Of a stretch of DNA of 64,000 nt, positions 51,288-60,208 are shown one piece after another. The first letter of the stretch is position 1. Every line of letters begins with the position of its first letter. Where the stretch lies: contig JAXLYO010000012.1 of the NCBI GenBank assembly GCA_046351415.1, forward strand, positions 62,001-126,000, written 5' to 3'. The stretch is from JABFRG01 sp046351415. Its GTDB lineage: Bacteria; Myxococcota_A; Polyangia; Polyangiales; Polyangiaceae. The position numbers were made by a program, and so were the translations under genes. A model generated the notes under the pieces. It searched no databases. It worked only from the letters and a program-made list of their open reading frames with translations, and was not told the origin of the DNA.

Positions 51288-52031
51288 TCACATGTCCATG
51301 GGGCCTTCGGCGCGCCCGTGGATGAACTGGTCGATGATCTCGTCGCCGGAGTTCTTGAAGTCGTGGCGAGTGCCGATCTTCCGGACGTGGCCCTTGTAGA
51401 GCATGACGATGCGGTCTGCGATCGTGAAGATGCTCGAGAGGTCGTGGCTGACGACGATGCTCGTCACCTGAAGCTTGTCGCAAAGCTCGCGAATGAGCTT
51501 GTCGACGCGACGCGCACTCACGGGGTCGAGAGAGGTCGTTGGCTCGTCGAACAAGACGTATTCTGGGTCGATCGTGAGGGCGCGCGCGATCGCGATGCGT
51601 TTGCGCATGCCGTCGCCGAGCTCGGGAGGATACTTGTCCGCGAACTCGGACATGTGAACGAGCTCGAGGCGCTTTCGTGCTTCGCCTAGCGCTTCACGAG
51701 CCGAGAGTTTCTTGTGCTTTCGCAAGGGAAGGGCCACGTTCTCCGCGCACGTCATCGAGTCGAAAAGCGTGGAGTGCTGGAACACCATGGCGCACTTCTT
51801 GCGAATGGGCCCCATCTGCTCCTCGTCGTACTTGCTGATCTCTTCGCCATCGAGCCAGATTTCACCCGAATCCGGCGAGAGCAAACCGACGAGATGCTTG
51901 ATGAGCACGCTCTTGCCGACACCCGAAGCGCCGATGATGAAGAAGCACTCCCCGGTCTTCACGTCGAACGAGACACCGTTCAGGACCGTCTTCGGTCCGA
52001 ACGACTTCTTGATGTTCTTGAATTCGATCAT
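51288..52031 (-). CDS. mlaF: MlaF-type ABC transporter ATP-binding protein
   Basis: A 247-residue ABC ATPase. Walker A is GASGVGKS, the Q-loop is VFQHSTLFDSMT, Walker B is VLFDEPTTSLD and the H-loop is VVSHDLSS. The signature reads ELGDGMRKR in place of the LSGGQ or LSDGM form, a notable Ser-to-Gly change. The ATG at 52031 matches family N-termini (MIEFKNIKKSFG). The gene pairs with mlaD downstream, suggesting intermembrane lipid transport. The upstream extension of the frame overlaps the divergent SDR gene. Confidence 0.92.
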   Translation of the reverse strand: MIEFKNIKKSFGPKTVLNGVSFDVKTGECFFIIGASGVGKSVLIKHLVGLLSPDSGEIWLDGEEISKYDEEQMGPIRKKCAMVFQHSTLFDSMTCAENVALPLRKHKKLSAREALGEARKRLELVHMSEFADKYPPELGDGMRKRIAIARALTIDPEYVLFDEPTTSLDPVSARRVDKLIRELCDKLQVTSIVVSHDLSSIFTIADRIVMLYKGHVRKIGTRHDFKNSGDEIIDQFIHGRAEGPMDM

Positions 52032-52093
52032 GTAGGCGGGGTGGTTGGCCTTGCAGGCCGTCCGTCGAGACTTACCATAGCCCCCGGCCACCC

Positions 52094-53029
52094 ATGGAAC
52101 ATTCGAAAACAGCTGAAACGGGCGCTGGCCCTCGCTCCGCCGGCGTGGTGGGGGCTCTGGGCAGCGACTGGGCATCCAAGGTCATCGTCGTCACCGGCGC
52201 GACGCAGGGAATCGGTCTCGTGACGGCGCGTGAGCTCGGCCGAAAGGGCGCACGGGTCCTCATCGTCGCCCGCGACGAGAAACGTGGAACTGCAGTCCGT
52301 GACGAACTCATCGAGAAGACGGGGAACGCCCGCTTCGAACTTCTGCTGTGCGACTTCTCGTCGCAGAAGCAAATACGGGCGCTCGCGAAACAGCTACACG
52401 AAGTGACCGACCGCATCGACGTTCTCGTCAACAACGCCGGCGCCATCTTCACCGAGCGCGCGCTCACCGAAGACGGTATCGAGCGCACGTTCGCAGTGAA
52501 CCACCTCGGTTACTTCCTACTGACGACTCTCGTGCTCGATCTGCTTCGCGCGGCAGCCTCTCGTGCGGGTGGCGCCCGGGTCGTGAACGTGGCCTCGCGA
52601 GCACACACCCGGGGCAAGCTCGACTTGGACGACATCAACGTCGAGAAGCGCTCCTATGTCGGTATGCTCGTCTACGGGTCGACGAAGCTCGCGAACATTC
52701 TCTTCACGGCCGAACTGGCGAAGCGCTTGGCGGGCGATGGCATTAGCGTAAACGCGCTTCACCCTGGTGTCGTCCGGACGGGCTTCGGTCGCAACACGCC
52801 CGGCATCTTCAAGTTCCTCGTGGGGCTTGCGACGCCCTTCATGATCACCGCAGAAGAGGGCGCCGAAACGACGATCTACCTCGCGAGCTCGAGCGAGGTG
52901 GACGGCGTAACGGGGAAGTACTTCGACAAGTGCAAACCCGTCCAGCCGAACCAGGCTGCTCGCGACGCTACACTCGCCGCCGAGCTTTGGACGAAGAGCG
53001 AAACGCTCGTTGGCGCCGCGGCGTCCTGA
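52094..53029 (+). CDS. SDR family oxidoreductase
   Basis: A 311-residue short-chain dehydrogenase. The NAD(P)-binding TGATQGIG, the structural NNAG and the catalytic YGSTK (Tyr and Lys) are present, with the Ser in VNVASRAH. The pattern DDINVEKRSYVGMLVYGSTKLANILF resembles retinol-dehydrogenase-like SDRs. The first 28 residues are extra and poorly conserved. The gene is divergent from the mlaF gene, 62 nt away. Substrate unknown. Confidence 0.9.
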   Translation: MEHSKTAETGAGPRSAGVVGALGSDWASKVIVVTGATQGIGLVTARELGRKGARVLIVARDEKRGTAVRDELIEKTGNARFELLLCDFSSQKQIRALAKQLHEVTDRIDVLVNNAGAIFTERALTEDGIERTFAVNHLGYFLLTTLVLDLLRAAASRAGGARVVNVASRAHTRGKLDLDDINVEKRSYVGMLVYGSTKLANILFTAELAKRLAGDGISVNALHPGVVRTGFGRNTPGIFKFLVGLATPFMITAEEGAETTIYLASSSEVDGVTGKYFDKCKPVQPNQAARDATLAAELWTKSETLVGAAAS

Positions 53030-53261
53030 TGGGCGCCGCGTACTTGTGCGCTGAGTGCTCGGCGAAATCGGAGGTTTGTGCGACGCCCTACGGTGAATGC
53101 GCGACTAAGGCCGCGTCGCCGTCCCCGCCGAAGACAGGGGGCTCGCGGCACAATGTAGGCAAAAATCCGATAGAGCCGTTCGTGTAGGCTGCACTGAATT
53201 GCCGTCTGGTAAGTCGGTGTATTGGGCGATAGAGTGCCATATTCGCGCTTTCTTCCGGCTC

Positions 53262-54209
53262 ATGTACCTGCGATCCCACGTCCTCTGTTTGGTCCTCTCC
53301 GCGCTGACGCTCTCCTATGCGAGTGAAAGTTCTGCGCAGCCAGGGAGCTCGCCCCAAAGCTCGACCGCCGCTGCTGCCAAAGCACGCGGCGACGCCGCCA
53401 TGGATTCGGCACGGCCGGCCGACGCGTTGCGCGCGTACAACGAAGCCTACGCTCTCGATCCTCAACCGGCCCTTCTCTACAACCGCGGTCGCGCACACAT
53501 GGCGCTCGAGCAGTTTCCCGAGGCGTTGCGTCAGCTCACCGCGTTTCGCGAGCAGGCCCCGGCCGAGCTGCGCGCGAAGGTGCCGGGCCTCGATGCGACC
53601 ATCGAGAGTGTTCGAAAGCGCGTGGCGAAGGTTCGCATCAACTGCGCCGTGGCAGGCGCGGAAGTGCGCGTCCGAGGCCTCGTTGTCGGAAAGACGCCGC
53701 TCCGAGAAGCGCTCGAGGTCAACGCGGGGCCGACCGACATCGAAGTCGTTGCCGACGGTTACTCTCCTCACCGCAGCACTCCATCGCTTCCGGGCGAGGT
53801 CACGACCGACATCCAGGTGACGCTGTCCCCGCGGAGCGTTGCGGGGATCGTGCGCGTTCAAACGACACCTAGCGGCGCCAGCGTGGACATCGATGGCGGC
53901 GCGATGGGGGTCACACCGGCCGAGCTGACGCTCAATCCGGGCACGCACGACTTACGGCTCTCACTCTCGAACTACAGCACCATCGACACGACGGTGGTGG
54001 TGCGCGCAAACGAACGACGAGACCTCGCATTCACCCTCGAGCCGAGCAAGGCCCTCTACGAGCGATGGTGGTTCTGGACGATCGTTGGGGGAGTCGTGGC
54101 GGCTTCGGCGGTGACCGCGACCGTTCTGGCCGTCACCATCGAGAAGAGCCCGGTGCCTGGTACGCTACAGCCAGGCGTGCTCGTCGGGTCCCACGGCATT
54201 CGTTTCTGA
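53262..54209 (+). CDS. TPR and PEGA-domain envelope protein
   Basis: A 315-residue exported protein with a signal peptide ending SESSAQ. TPR-like helices follow (ALRAYNEAYALDPQPALLYNRGRAHMALEQFPEALRQL), then two PEGA domains (about 125-190 and 200-270; GASVDIDGGAMGVTPAELTLNPGTHDLRLS is the clearest) and one membrane segment near 285-305. The C-terminus is SHGIRF. The start at 53262 gives a proper signal peptide. Same plan as the proteins at 7.4 and 19.1 kb; a kinase is encoded nearby on the opposite strand. Confidence 0.85.
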   Translation: MYLRSHVLCLVLSALTLSYASESSAQPGSSPQSSTAAAAKARGDAAMDSARPADALRAYNEAYALDPQPALLYNRGRAHMALEQFPEALRQLTAFREQAPAELRAKVPGLDATIESVRKRVAKVRINCAVAGAEVRVRGLVVGKTPLREALEVNAGPTDIEVVADGYSPHRSTPSLPGEVTTDIQVTLSPRSVAGIVRVQTTPSGASVDIDGGAMGVTPAELTLNPGTHDLRLSLSNYSTIDTTVVVRANERRDLAFTLEPSKALYERWWFWTIVGGVVAASAVTATVLAVTIEKSPVPGTLQPGVLVGSHGIRF

Positions 54210-54237
54210 GCATCACGCCTTCGGCTCTCGAAGCGCG

Positions 54238-55494
54238 TCAGGGAATCATGGGGACCGTTTGCGTGTACGTACACGTGCCGCCTGACGAGCACAGAGGGAT
54301 AGCGGTAGGGCAATTGGGGCAGCACGAGTTGGTGACGTTCGACGGAAACACGCGCGTCTTGTCTTGAGAAATGAGTAGCCGTGCCGCACCTGCAACAGGA
54401 ACGGCAGCGGAGGTCGTCGGCGCGTACCCGACGAGCGTCGCCGCATCGACCGTCAAACAGTCGAGCGTGTAGAAAGCGCCATCGCGGCATAGGGGCGCGC
54501 GTGACGGGTCGACGCTCCCTTTGGGGCACCGATAGAGGTTTGCGCAGACCTTACCGACGTCTTGCCCAGCGATGGGGGCGAGCTCGTCGGCGTCGATGAC
54601 ACCGTTACAGTCGTTGTCGAGCCCGTTGTCGCAATTGAAAGCCTGCGGCGTTTGAGCTCCTACGCACGGGCCGACCTTGCGCGGATCCGACGGCTCACAA
54701 GCTTGCTTTCCCGGCTTGCACGTCGCCGAACCTCCGCATGCGCGGGCCAAGGACCCATGAATGTTGGGGTCGCCATCATCGCAATCCGTGCCGACTTTGA
54801 GCGGCACGTTCGGGTCCTGCGCCTCACAATTCGACGTGGGGTCTTGGTCGCCATCGGCGTCGACGCTCACATAGACGCAGGTTTGATTCGAACAACGGCC
54901 GACGGCGCACTTCTCCGGCTTCGTCGCGAGTGGTGGACAATCTCCGTCGTTCATACAGGCGACAGTGCCTCCATCGCCGACGAGAAGCATGCCCCCGTCG
55001 GGCGCCCTTCCGGGCTCTTGATTCGAAGAGACGCATTCACCGCGACCCTTGCAGGTCGTGTTGCCATCACATGCCACGTTGCGGCAGGCAGCATAGAACC
55101 CGATGGGGACCAGCAACGTGCTACGCGGGACGAACGAAAGTTCGCGCCGAACGACGATGCATCCTTGGTACTTCGTCTCTGCCGTGCATTGGTCCGAGCG
55201 CACATCGACGCCGAGCACTGCGCGAATGGCGATGCGGCCATCTTTGGCGCCGGACGGAACGACCGCGATGGTACCGATGTAGCCATTCGTGCACGCTTCG
55301 ACCGTCGTGGCAGCGCGCGCGGTCTCGATCGTTCCTGGAGCGCCGACGGTAATCGAGACGTCTTTCACGGACGTGCACGGAAGGTCGGTCGTGAACTCGA
55401 GGGTGAGCTGCGTCGGGGTTTGGCAGGCGCTCGAACCGACGACCCCTACGCCGAGTGCCAGCGGGAGCAGGAGGAAGCGGCGGACCCCGAGCAT
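54238..55494 (-). CDS. Cys-rich putative lipoprotein with MopE-like metal-binding repeats
   Basis: A predicted lipoprotein of about 418 residues. The signal peptide ends in a lipobox (SSAC) and the mature protein has many cysteines. Near residues 220-285 it has the repeat found in MopE-type and myxobacterial proteins: DADGDQDPTSNCE, then GTDCDDGDPNIHGS, then NCDNGLDNDCNGVIDADE, a putative calcium or metal site. The start is uncertain: GTG at 55512 or ATG at 55494. It lies 24 nt downstream of a Ser/Thr kinase gene. Role unknown, probably surface-exposed. Confidence 0.75.
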   Translation of the reverse strand: MLGVRRFLLLPLALGVGVVGSSACQTPTQLTLEFTTDLPCTSVKDVSITVGAPGTIETARAATTVEACTNGYIGTIAVVPSGAKDGRIAIRAVLGVDVRSDQCTAETKYQGCIVVRRELSFVPRSTLLVPIGFYAACRNVACDGNTTCKGRGECVSSNQEPGRAPDGGMLLVGDGGTVACMNDGDCPPLATKPEKCAVGRCSNQTCVYVSVDADGDQDPTSNCEAQDPNVPLKVGTDCDDGDPNIHGSLARACGGSATCKPGKQACEPSDPRKVGPCVGAQTPQAFNCDNGLDNDCNGVIDADELAPIAGQDVGKVCANLYRCPKGSVDPSRAPLCRDGAFYTLDCLTVDAATLVGYAPTTSAAVPVAGAARLLISQDKTRVFPSNVTNSCCPNCPTAIPLCSSGGTCTYTQTVPMIP

Positions 55495-55518
55495 ACCCCT
55501 CGAGCTTACCACGAAAGC

Positions 55519-56919
55519 TCAGATGTGGACGGGGTCGGCGGTTGCTTTCGGCTTGGGGTTGCCGTTCGGCGGACTCGTGCCGCCCGGAGGATTCTTGGTT
55601 CCGGGCGCCGCCGATCCGCCGGGCGGTGCTTTCGTCTTTCCCGTGCCCGCGGCCGTGGTCTTGGTTTGCGTGGTCGTAGCCGTGGGGACCGCCACGGGAT
55701 TGTTGGGCGAGGGGCCTTCTGTTTTTGGTCCGTCGGGCACCGGAATCCCTTTGGGATTGTCGCTCGGGGGCGAGCTCGCGTTCGAAGAGCGGATGGAGGT
55801 ATCGCCCGCCCCGTTTGGTCCGGCGAAGTGGAACGCAAAGGCGATCGCTGCAGCCGCCCCAAGGGTGAGACCGATGACCGCCGACACCCGGACGGATCGA
55901 CGCTCGAGAATCGAACCCTCGGGTCGGTCGCCGATGGTCGTCGTGGCTTCGCGGGCAAAGGAGACGTCCGGTCGGGTCGCCTCGAACGGGTTCTCTCCGC
56001 TCGCGGTTCCCCACGTTGCCGGTGTCGGGCCCAGGAGTCCAGCGCTCGGGACGACGACCGCGCCGCTTTGCGTGGTGGGGAGACCTACGGCTTCCTGGAG
56101 TGCAGCGGCGAACGCGTCCACGGATTGGAAGCGTTCATTCACGTTCTTCTTGAGAGCGCCCTCGACGACCTTCGCGAGCGCCTCGCTCACGTAGGGGGCG
56201 ACCTGTCGCAAGGGAACGGCGGGCTCGGTCAGGATCCGAACGATGAGTTCGGCGTGCGTCTCGCCGTCATAAGGGAGCTCGCCACTCAAACATCGATAGA
56301 GAATGACGCCGAGGGCCCAAACGTCTGCGCGAGCGTCGGCGGTCTTCGCGGACTTGATGTGCTCGGGGGCCATGTAGCGAGGCGTGCCCATCATCGCGGT
56401 CGTGTCCGTGAGGTCGCGTCCGACGACTTGCTCTTTCGACACACCAAAGTCCATGAGCTTCAAAATCGTGACGTCGCCAGTCCGCGCGAGAAACAGGTTG
56501 GACGGCTTGATGTCGCGATGGATGACGCCGGCAGCATGCGCCGCACGTACGCCGCGACAGGCTTGGAGCACGAGGTCGACGGCCGTCGCGATGGGCAAGC
56601 TTGGGGTACGCGAGAGCACTTCACCGAGGTCTTCGCCCGCGAGCAGCTCCATGACCATGTAGGGGAGGCCATCCGGAAGGCGGTCGACGTCGACGATTTT
56701 GACGATGTGCGGCGAGTCGAGACGGGCGACGATGCGGGCCTCTCGTTCGAAACGTGCGAGACATTCCTCGTCGTCGCGGAGGCTCTCGCGCAGCACCTTG
56801 ATGGCCACTCGTTGGTCGAGCGAGGTGTGGACCCCCTCGTACACCTTTCCCATTGCACCGACGCCGAGTTCACGGATCACTCGGTACTTTCCCAGGACGA
56901 TGCCGGGATACACAGCCAT
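55519..56919 (-). CDS. Membrane-anchored Ser/Thr protein kinase
   Basis: A 466-residue Hanks-type kinase. It has the glycine loop LGVGAMGKVYEG, AIKVL, the catalytic loop HRDIKPSN, LMDFGVSK and APEH, all consistent with activity. One membrane helix (about 347-370, VSAVIGLTLGAAAAIAFAFHF) is followed by an external low-complexity Pro/Gly/Thr/Lys tail with no known sensor. It heads a cassette with the Cys-rich lipoprotein gene, with a PEGA gene beyond on the other strand. Confidence 0.93.
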   Translation of the reverse strand: MAVYPGIVLGKYRVIRELGVGAMGKVYEGVHTSLDQRVAIKVLRESLRDDEECLARFEREARIVARLDSPHIVKIVDVDRLPDGLPYMVMELLAGEDLGEVLSRTPSLPIATAVDLVLQACRGVRAAHAAGVIHRDIKPSNLFLARTGDVTILKLMDFGVSKEQVVGRDLTDTTAMMGTPRYMAPEHIKSAKTADARADVWALGVILYRCLSGELPYDGETHAELIVRILTEPAVPLRQVAPYVSEALAKVVEGALKKNVNERFQSVDAFAAALQEAVGLPTTQSGAVVVPSAGLLGPTPATWGTASGENPFEATRPDVSFAREATTTIGDRPEGSILERRSVRVSAVIGLTLGAAAAIAFAFHFAGPNGAGDTSIRSSNASSPPSDNPKGIPVPDGPKTEGPSPNNPVAVPTATTTQTKTTAAGTGKTKAPPGGSAAPGTKNPPGGTSPPNGNPKPKATADPVHI

Positions 56920-56973
56920 GACCTACAATCGTACACTGCTCCCGGGGCGACCGCCACTTCGAGCCGTCCGGGG

Positions 56974-58686
56974 TCAGTCCGAAAGGTCCCCGTCGCGTAT
57001 GCGCTCTCGGGCGCGATCGAGTTGCTCGCTCGTGGCGCCGAGCCTCGTGAGGAGGTGTTCGGCCATGGCCATGGCAAGCTCGACCTCCGAAACGACCACC
57101 ACGTTGGCGCCCGCACTGCGCACCGCGTCGACTTCGCGGATGTAAGAGGCGCGAGCGAAAATCTGGAGGTTCGGGTTCAGCTCTTTGGCGGTGCGGACGA
57201 CGAGGTCGGCCGGGGTCCCCGAGGCTGCGAAGATGAGCGTGGCTGCGCGACGAATCCCGGCACGCTCGAGAATGCCGGGCTGGCTCGCGTCCCCATAGAC
57301 GGCGCGAACCCCTTGGTCGGTGAGCGTCTGGGTCGTCTCGTGATTGAGCTCGATGACGGTGGGGGTGATTCCGTTCTCGAGCAGGAGTTTCGTGACGCTA
57401 CGACCTACCGGTCCATAGCCGATGACGACTGCCCGGTGGCGTGGGTCGCCGCCTTCGTCGCTCGGAGCCGGGTCTTCCGGCTTCCGGCCCGCGGCCGCGC
57501 GTTCGCCGAGCGCCTTTGCGATGGGATTCGCAAGGCCCACCATGAGCGGGCTCGCTGTAATGGTCACGATGGATGTCGCGACGAGTACCTGTGTGGCTTG
57601 CTCGGGAAACACGTTCATCGATCGACCGAGTGTGGCGAGGATGAACGAAAACTCGCCGATCTGTCCCAAAGACAGCGCGAGTGGCAATGCGGTACGCGTC
57701 TCGTGTCTGCCGACTTTGAGGACCAGGAACGCGACCAGAGGTTTCACTGCAAGCACGACCGCCACAGCGATCGCACACGGGACGACGTTTCCCATGAGCG
57801 CCTTCGGATCGAAGAGCATGCCCACCGATACGAAGAAGAGCACGGCGAACGCGTCGCGCATGGGAAGGGCCTCCGCGGCGGCTCGCGCGCTGAACTGGGA
57901 TCGGCCGACGATCATGCCGGCGATGAATGCACCGAGCGCCATCGATGCACCGAAGAAGCGCGCGGAGCCGAGAGCGATGCCGAGCGCGAGCACCAGGACC
58001 GTCAATGTGAAGAGCTCGCGAGACTTGGTCTTCGCGACGAAGTGAAGGGCGAGGGGGACGAACTTTCCACCCGCGAACCATGCGATGAGGAGCAGCGCCG
58101 CGAGTTTCAACAAAGCGATGCCGAGCGCGACGACCATGCCGCGCGCCCCGGCCTCACCGGCGGCGGGCTGAGCGACGACGGGAATGATGACGAGCGCGCC
58201 CACCGCGAGCAGGTCTTCGACGACGAGCCAACCGATGCCGATACGCCCTGCTGGCGCCTGGAGCATGTCCTTGTCGGAAAGCACGCGAAGCAGCACGACG
58301 GTGCTCGTCGTTGCCACCGCCATGCCGAAAATCGCGGCTGCCGTGCCGTTCCATTGCAGGGCCTTGGCGAGGGCAAATCCCGCCGCGCCTCCGCTCGCCA
58401 TTCCGAGGATGGCACCTGGAAGCGCGACCTTGCGAACGGCCAATAGCTCTTCCAAGTGGAACTGGAGACCGACGCCGAACATCAAGAGGATGACGCCGAG
58501 TTCTGCGAACTGGTTCGCGAGACCTCCATGCGCGACGAAACCCGGCGTGAATGGACCGATGGCGATGCCCGCGAGCAGGTAGCCTACGATCGGCGAGAGA
58601 CGTAAGCGATGCGTGAGGTACCCGAAAAGGAGCGCCGCCGTCAGCGCGCCCGTGAGCGTCAGCAAGAGATCGAGGTCGTGACCCAT
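56974..58686 (-). CDS. Kef-type cation:proton antiporter with TrkA-N domain
   Basis: A 570-residue CPA2-family antiporter, similar in layout to YbaL/KefB. The membrane part has about twelve helices, with PIVGYLLAGIAIGPFTPG, LLMFGVGLQFHLEELL and LSLGQIGEFSFILATLG typical of the family. The C-terminal TrkA-N/RCK domain has VVIGYGPVGRSVTKLLLE and continues to FARASYIREVDAVRSAGA. The family exchanges K+ or Na+ for H+, gated by NAD(H) or glutathione adducts. The ATG at 58686 begins the first membrane helix; the longer frame upstream is an Arg-rich shadow. Confidence 0.92.
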   Translation of the reverse strand: MGHDLDLLLTLTGALTAALLFGYLTHRLRLSPIVGYLLAGIAIGPFTPGFVAHGGLANQFAELGVILLMFGVGLQFHLEELLAVRKVALPGAILGMASGGAAGFALAKALQWNGTAAAIFGMAVATTSTVVLLRVLSDKDMLQAPAGRIGIGWLVVEDLLAVGALVIIPVVAQPAAGEAGARGMVVALGIALLKLAALLLIAWFAGGKFVPLALHFVAKTKSRELFTLTVLVLALGIALGSARFFGASMALGAFIAGMIVGRSQFSARAAAEALPMRDAFAVLFFVSVGMLFDPKALMGNVVPCAIAVAVVLAVKPLVAFLVLKVGRHETRTALPLALSLGQIGEFSFILATLGRSMNVFPEQATQVLVATSIVTITASPLMVGLANPIAKALGERAAAGRKPEDPAPSDEGGDPRHRAVVIGYGPVGRSVTKLLLENGITPTVIELNHETTQTLTDQGVRAVYGDASQPGILERAGIRRAATLIFAASGTPADLVVRTAKELNPNLQIFARASYIREVDAVRSAGANVVVVSEVELAMAMAEHLLTRLGATSEQLDRARERIRDGDLSD

Positions 58687-58726
58687 TGCTCGCTCTCGAA
58701 TCGAACCGCGCGGTTGCGGTCCGGAC

Positions 58727-59848
58727 TCAGGCTGCTTGAGGTTCGCCCTGGGTGGAGGGGCTCGTGCGAGCTGCGCGACGCGCTTTGCGCGCCTCTTCAC
58801 GCTTGCGATCGAGTTCGGCCTTGTCGCGGTAGATCGGCTTGAGACGACCTTTCAACTTCGCGATGATCTCTTCTTCGGAGAGTTCGCGCTCACCGAGTTG
58901 GACGTAGCGGCTCGCGAGGAATTTGTAGGCGCCGAACCAGAGCAAGAACGAGACGAGGAAGAAGTCGATGCCGCGGAAAACGATGGCGTCTTCCTTGCCG
59001 TACTTCTCCTTGTTCTTCTCGAACTCGACGGGCATCTCGGTCCAGTGCATCTGCGGGAAGAGGTGGTGGCCAATGTGATAGCCGTCGTTGAAGCACGATT
59101 GATTGTAGCCTGCATTGATGCAGGTGAGGCTGTTCGCGTAGGGCACTTCGGGACGCGCACCGTCTACGAAGGCGTGCTGGCCCCAATTTCCGGCCATCAT
59201 GCCGAAGCGCATGATGACCCAGGGCCCGATCAGAACGACGAGCGTTGCTTGCCAATTGACGCGCCAGAGGACGGCCGAGAGTGCATAGAAGCCGAGCTCG
59301 CCGGCGAGCGTGCGCCAGATGAGGCGGTAGCGTTTGTGTTTGGCGAGGTAGAGCGGCAGCTCGATCAGCCCGAAGAAGAAGAAGCGACCGAAGTAGATGG
59401 CAAAATGGAGGAAGCTGTCGCGCTGGTAGCGCATGGTCGAGCTGAGATCGTTCTCCAGATTGTTCTCGGGATGATGCATCCCGATGTGGTGGCCGTAGTA
59501 CGTGAACGGGGGGTTACCGTGGAACGGCGTCACGCACAGCGGAATGAAGTCGTTCAAGAACTTCATACGCCTGAAAAGGACGCGATGGCTCGTGTTGTGG
59601 AGCATCAGCGTCACGGGCCCGTTGTACTTGAAGACGATGGCCAGGTAGACGACGGCGATGTACCAACGGAAGTAGAAGAACTGCAGCACCGCCAGTGGCA
59701 TGACCGTGAGGAACAACATCGCTGCGAGCCTCACGAACACGAGGTCGCGCTTGTCCACCACGAGAGGGCCAAACAGTTTTCCCCAGAATCCGTTCGGGTC
59801 GACCGGCGAACGCGTGGGGTCGGTTATCGTGAGGGCCGCGGGTGCCAT
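58727..59848 (-). CDS. Membrane fatty-acid desaturase
   Basis: A 373-residue desaturase with all three histidine boxes: HNTSH (H84-H88), HHIGMHH (H120-H126) and HIGHH (H258-H262), plus four to six membrane helices. These bind a di-iron centre that inserts double bonds into acyl lipids. The C-terminus is Lys/Arg/Glu-rich and soluble. It lies 105 nt downstream of a short peptide gene with a stable hairpin between them. A sigma-54-like promoter lies upstream of the peptide gene. The exact acyl substrate is not evident. Confidence 0.9.
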   Translation of the reverse strand: MAPAALTITDPTRSPVDPNGFWGKLFGPLVVDKRDLVFVRLAAMLFLTVMPLAVLQFFYFRWYIAVVYLAIVFKYNGPVTLMLHNTSHRVLFRRMKFLNDFIPLCVTPFHGNPPFTYYGHHIGMHHPENNLENDLSSTMRYQRDSFLHFAIYFGRFFFFGLIELPLYLAKHKRYRLIWRTLAGELGFYALSAVLWRVNWQATLVVLIGPWVIMRFGMMAGNWGQHAFVDGARPEVPYANSLTCINAGYNQSCFNDGYHIGHHLFPQMHWTEMPVEFEKNKEKYGKEDAIVFRGIDFFLVSFLLWFGAYKFLASRYVQLGERELSEEEIIAKLKGRLKPIYRDKAELDRKREEARKARRAARTSPSTQGEPQAA

Positions 59849-59906
59849 GCTGGCGTCGCCTTAGCACAGGGTTTCACCCGAGGCCACGTCGACCCCTCCT
59901 TGGGGC

Positions 59907-59932
59907 CCCGGGCGGGCATTGTCCGTCCCGGG
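59907..59932 (-). repeat. Hairpin between the short peptide and desaturase genes
   Basis: CCCGGG plus CGG (59907-59915) can pair with CCG plus CCCGGG (59923-59932) with one bulged base and a 7-nt loop. It would sit between the peptide stop and the desaturase start on the minus-strand transcript, where it could reduce read-through or protect an upstream transcript. No U-run follows. Confidence 0.5.
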
Positions 59933-59953
59933 TCAGCCAAAGGAGAATCCGAT

Positions 59954-60208
59954 TCAGCCGGCGCTCACGCCTGCACAAAAGTACGCATTGTTGCGGTTCC
60001 CGCTCCCGGCTGCGGCCGCACCGCCGCCAGCTTGGGTTCGGACGATGGAGGCGCCGCCCGTCGTCCCGTCGCCGCCTCGAGGCGGCTGCGGCTCGTTGAT
60101 GGATGGGACGCCGCCGGCTTGCACGTTGGCGCTTACGGCACCCGTGCTGAGGTCCGTGCGGAGAGAGGTGCGAATGCGGCGAACGGTGAGGGCAAGAGCG
60201 TGTTTCAT
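59954..60208 (-). CDS. Short peptide of unknown function, RiPP-precursor-like
   Basis: An 84-residue peptide with AGG 9 nt before its ATG. The N-terminal part (LTVRRIRTSLRTDLSTGA) looks like a basic leader of the type seen in some myxobacterial ribosomal peptide precursors. The remaining 55 residues are Gly/Ala/Asn-rich with one Cys (GSGNRNNAYFCAGVSAG at the end). The call is uncertain because no modifying enzyme such as a LanB or LanM is nearby. The sigma-54-like promoter upstream and the desaturase downstream make it worth keeping. Confidence 0.5.
   Translation of the reverse strand: MKHALALTVRRIRTSLRTDLSTGAVSANVQAGGVPSINEPQPPRGGDGTTGGASIVRTQAGGGAAAAGSGNRNNAYFCAGVSAG

Noticed and set aside
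54562..58446. A 1294-codon open frame on the + strand
   Set aside because: It is antisense to a lipoprotein, a Ser/Thr kinase and an antiporter, all with clear family motifs. Its translation is Arg/Asp/His-rich with no domain. High GC makes long antisense frames common.
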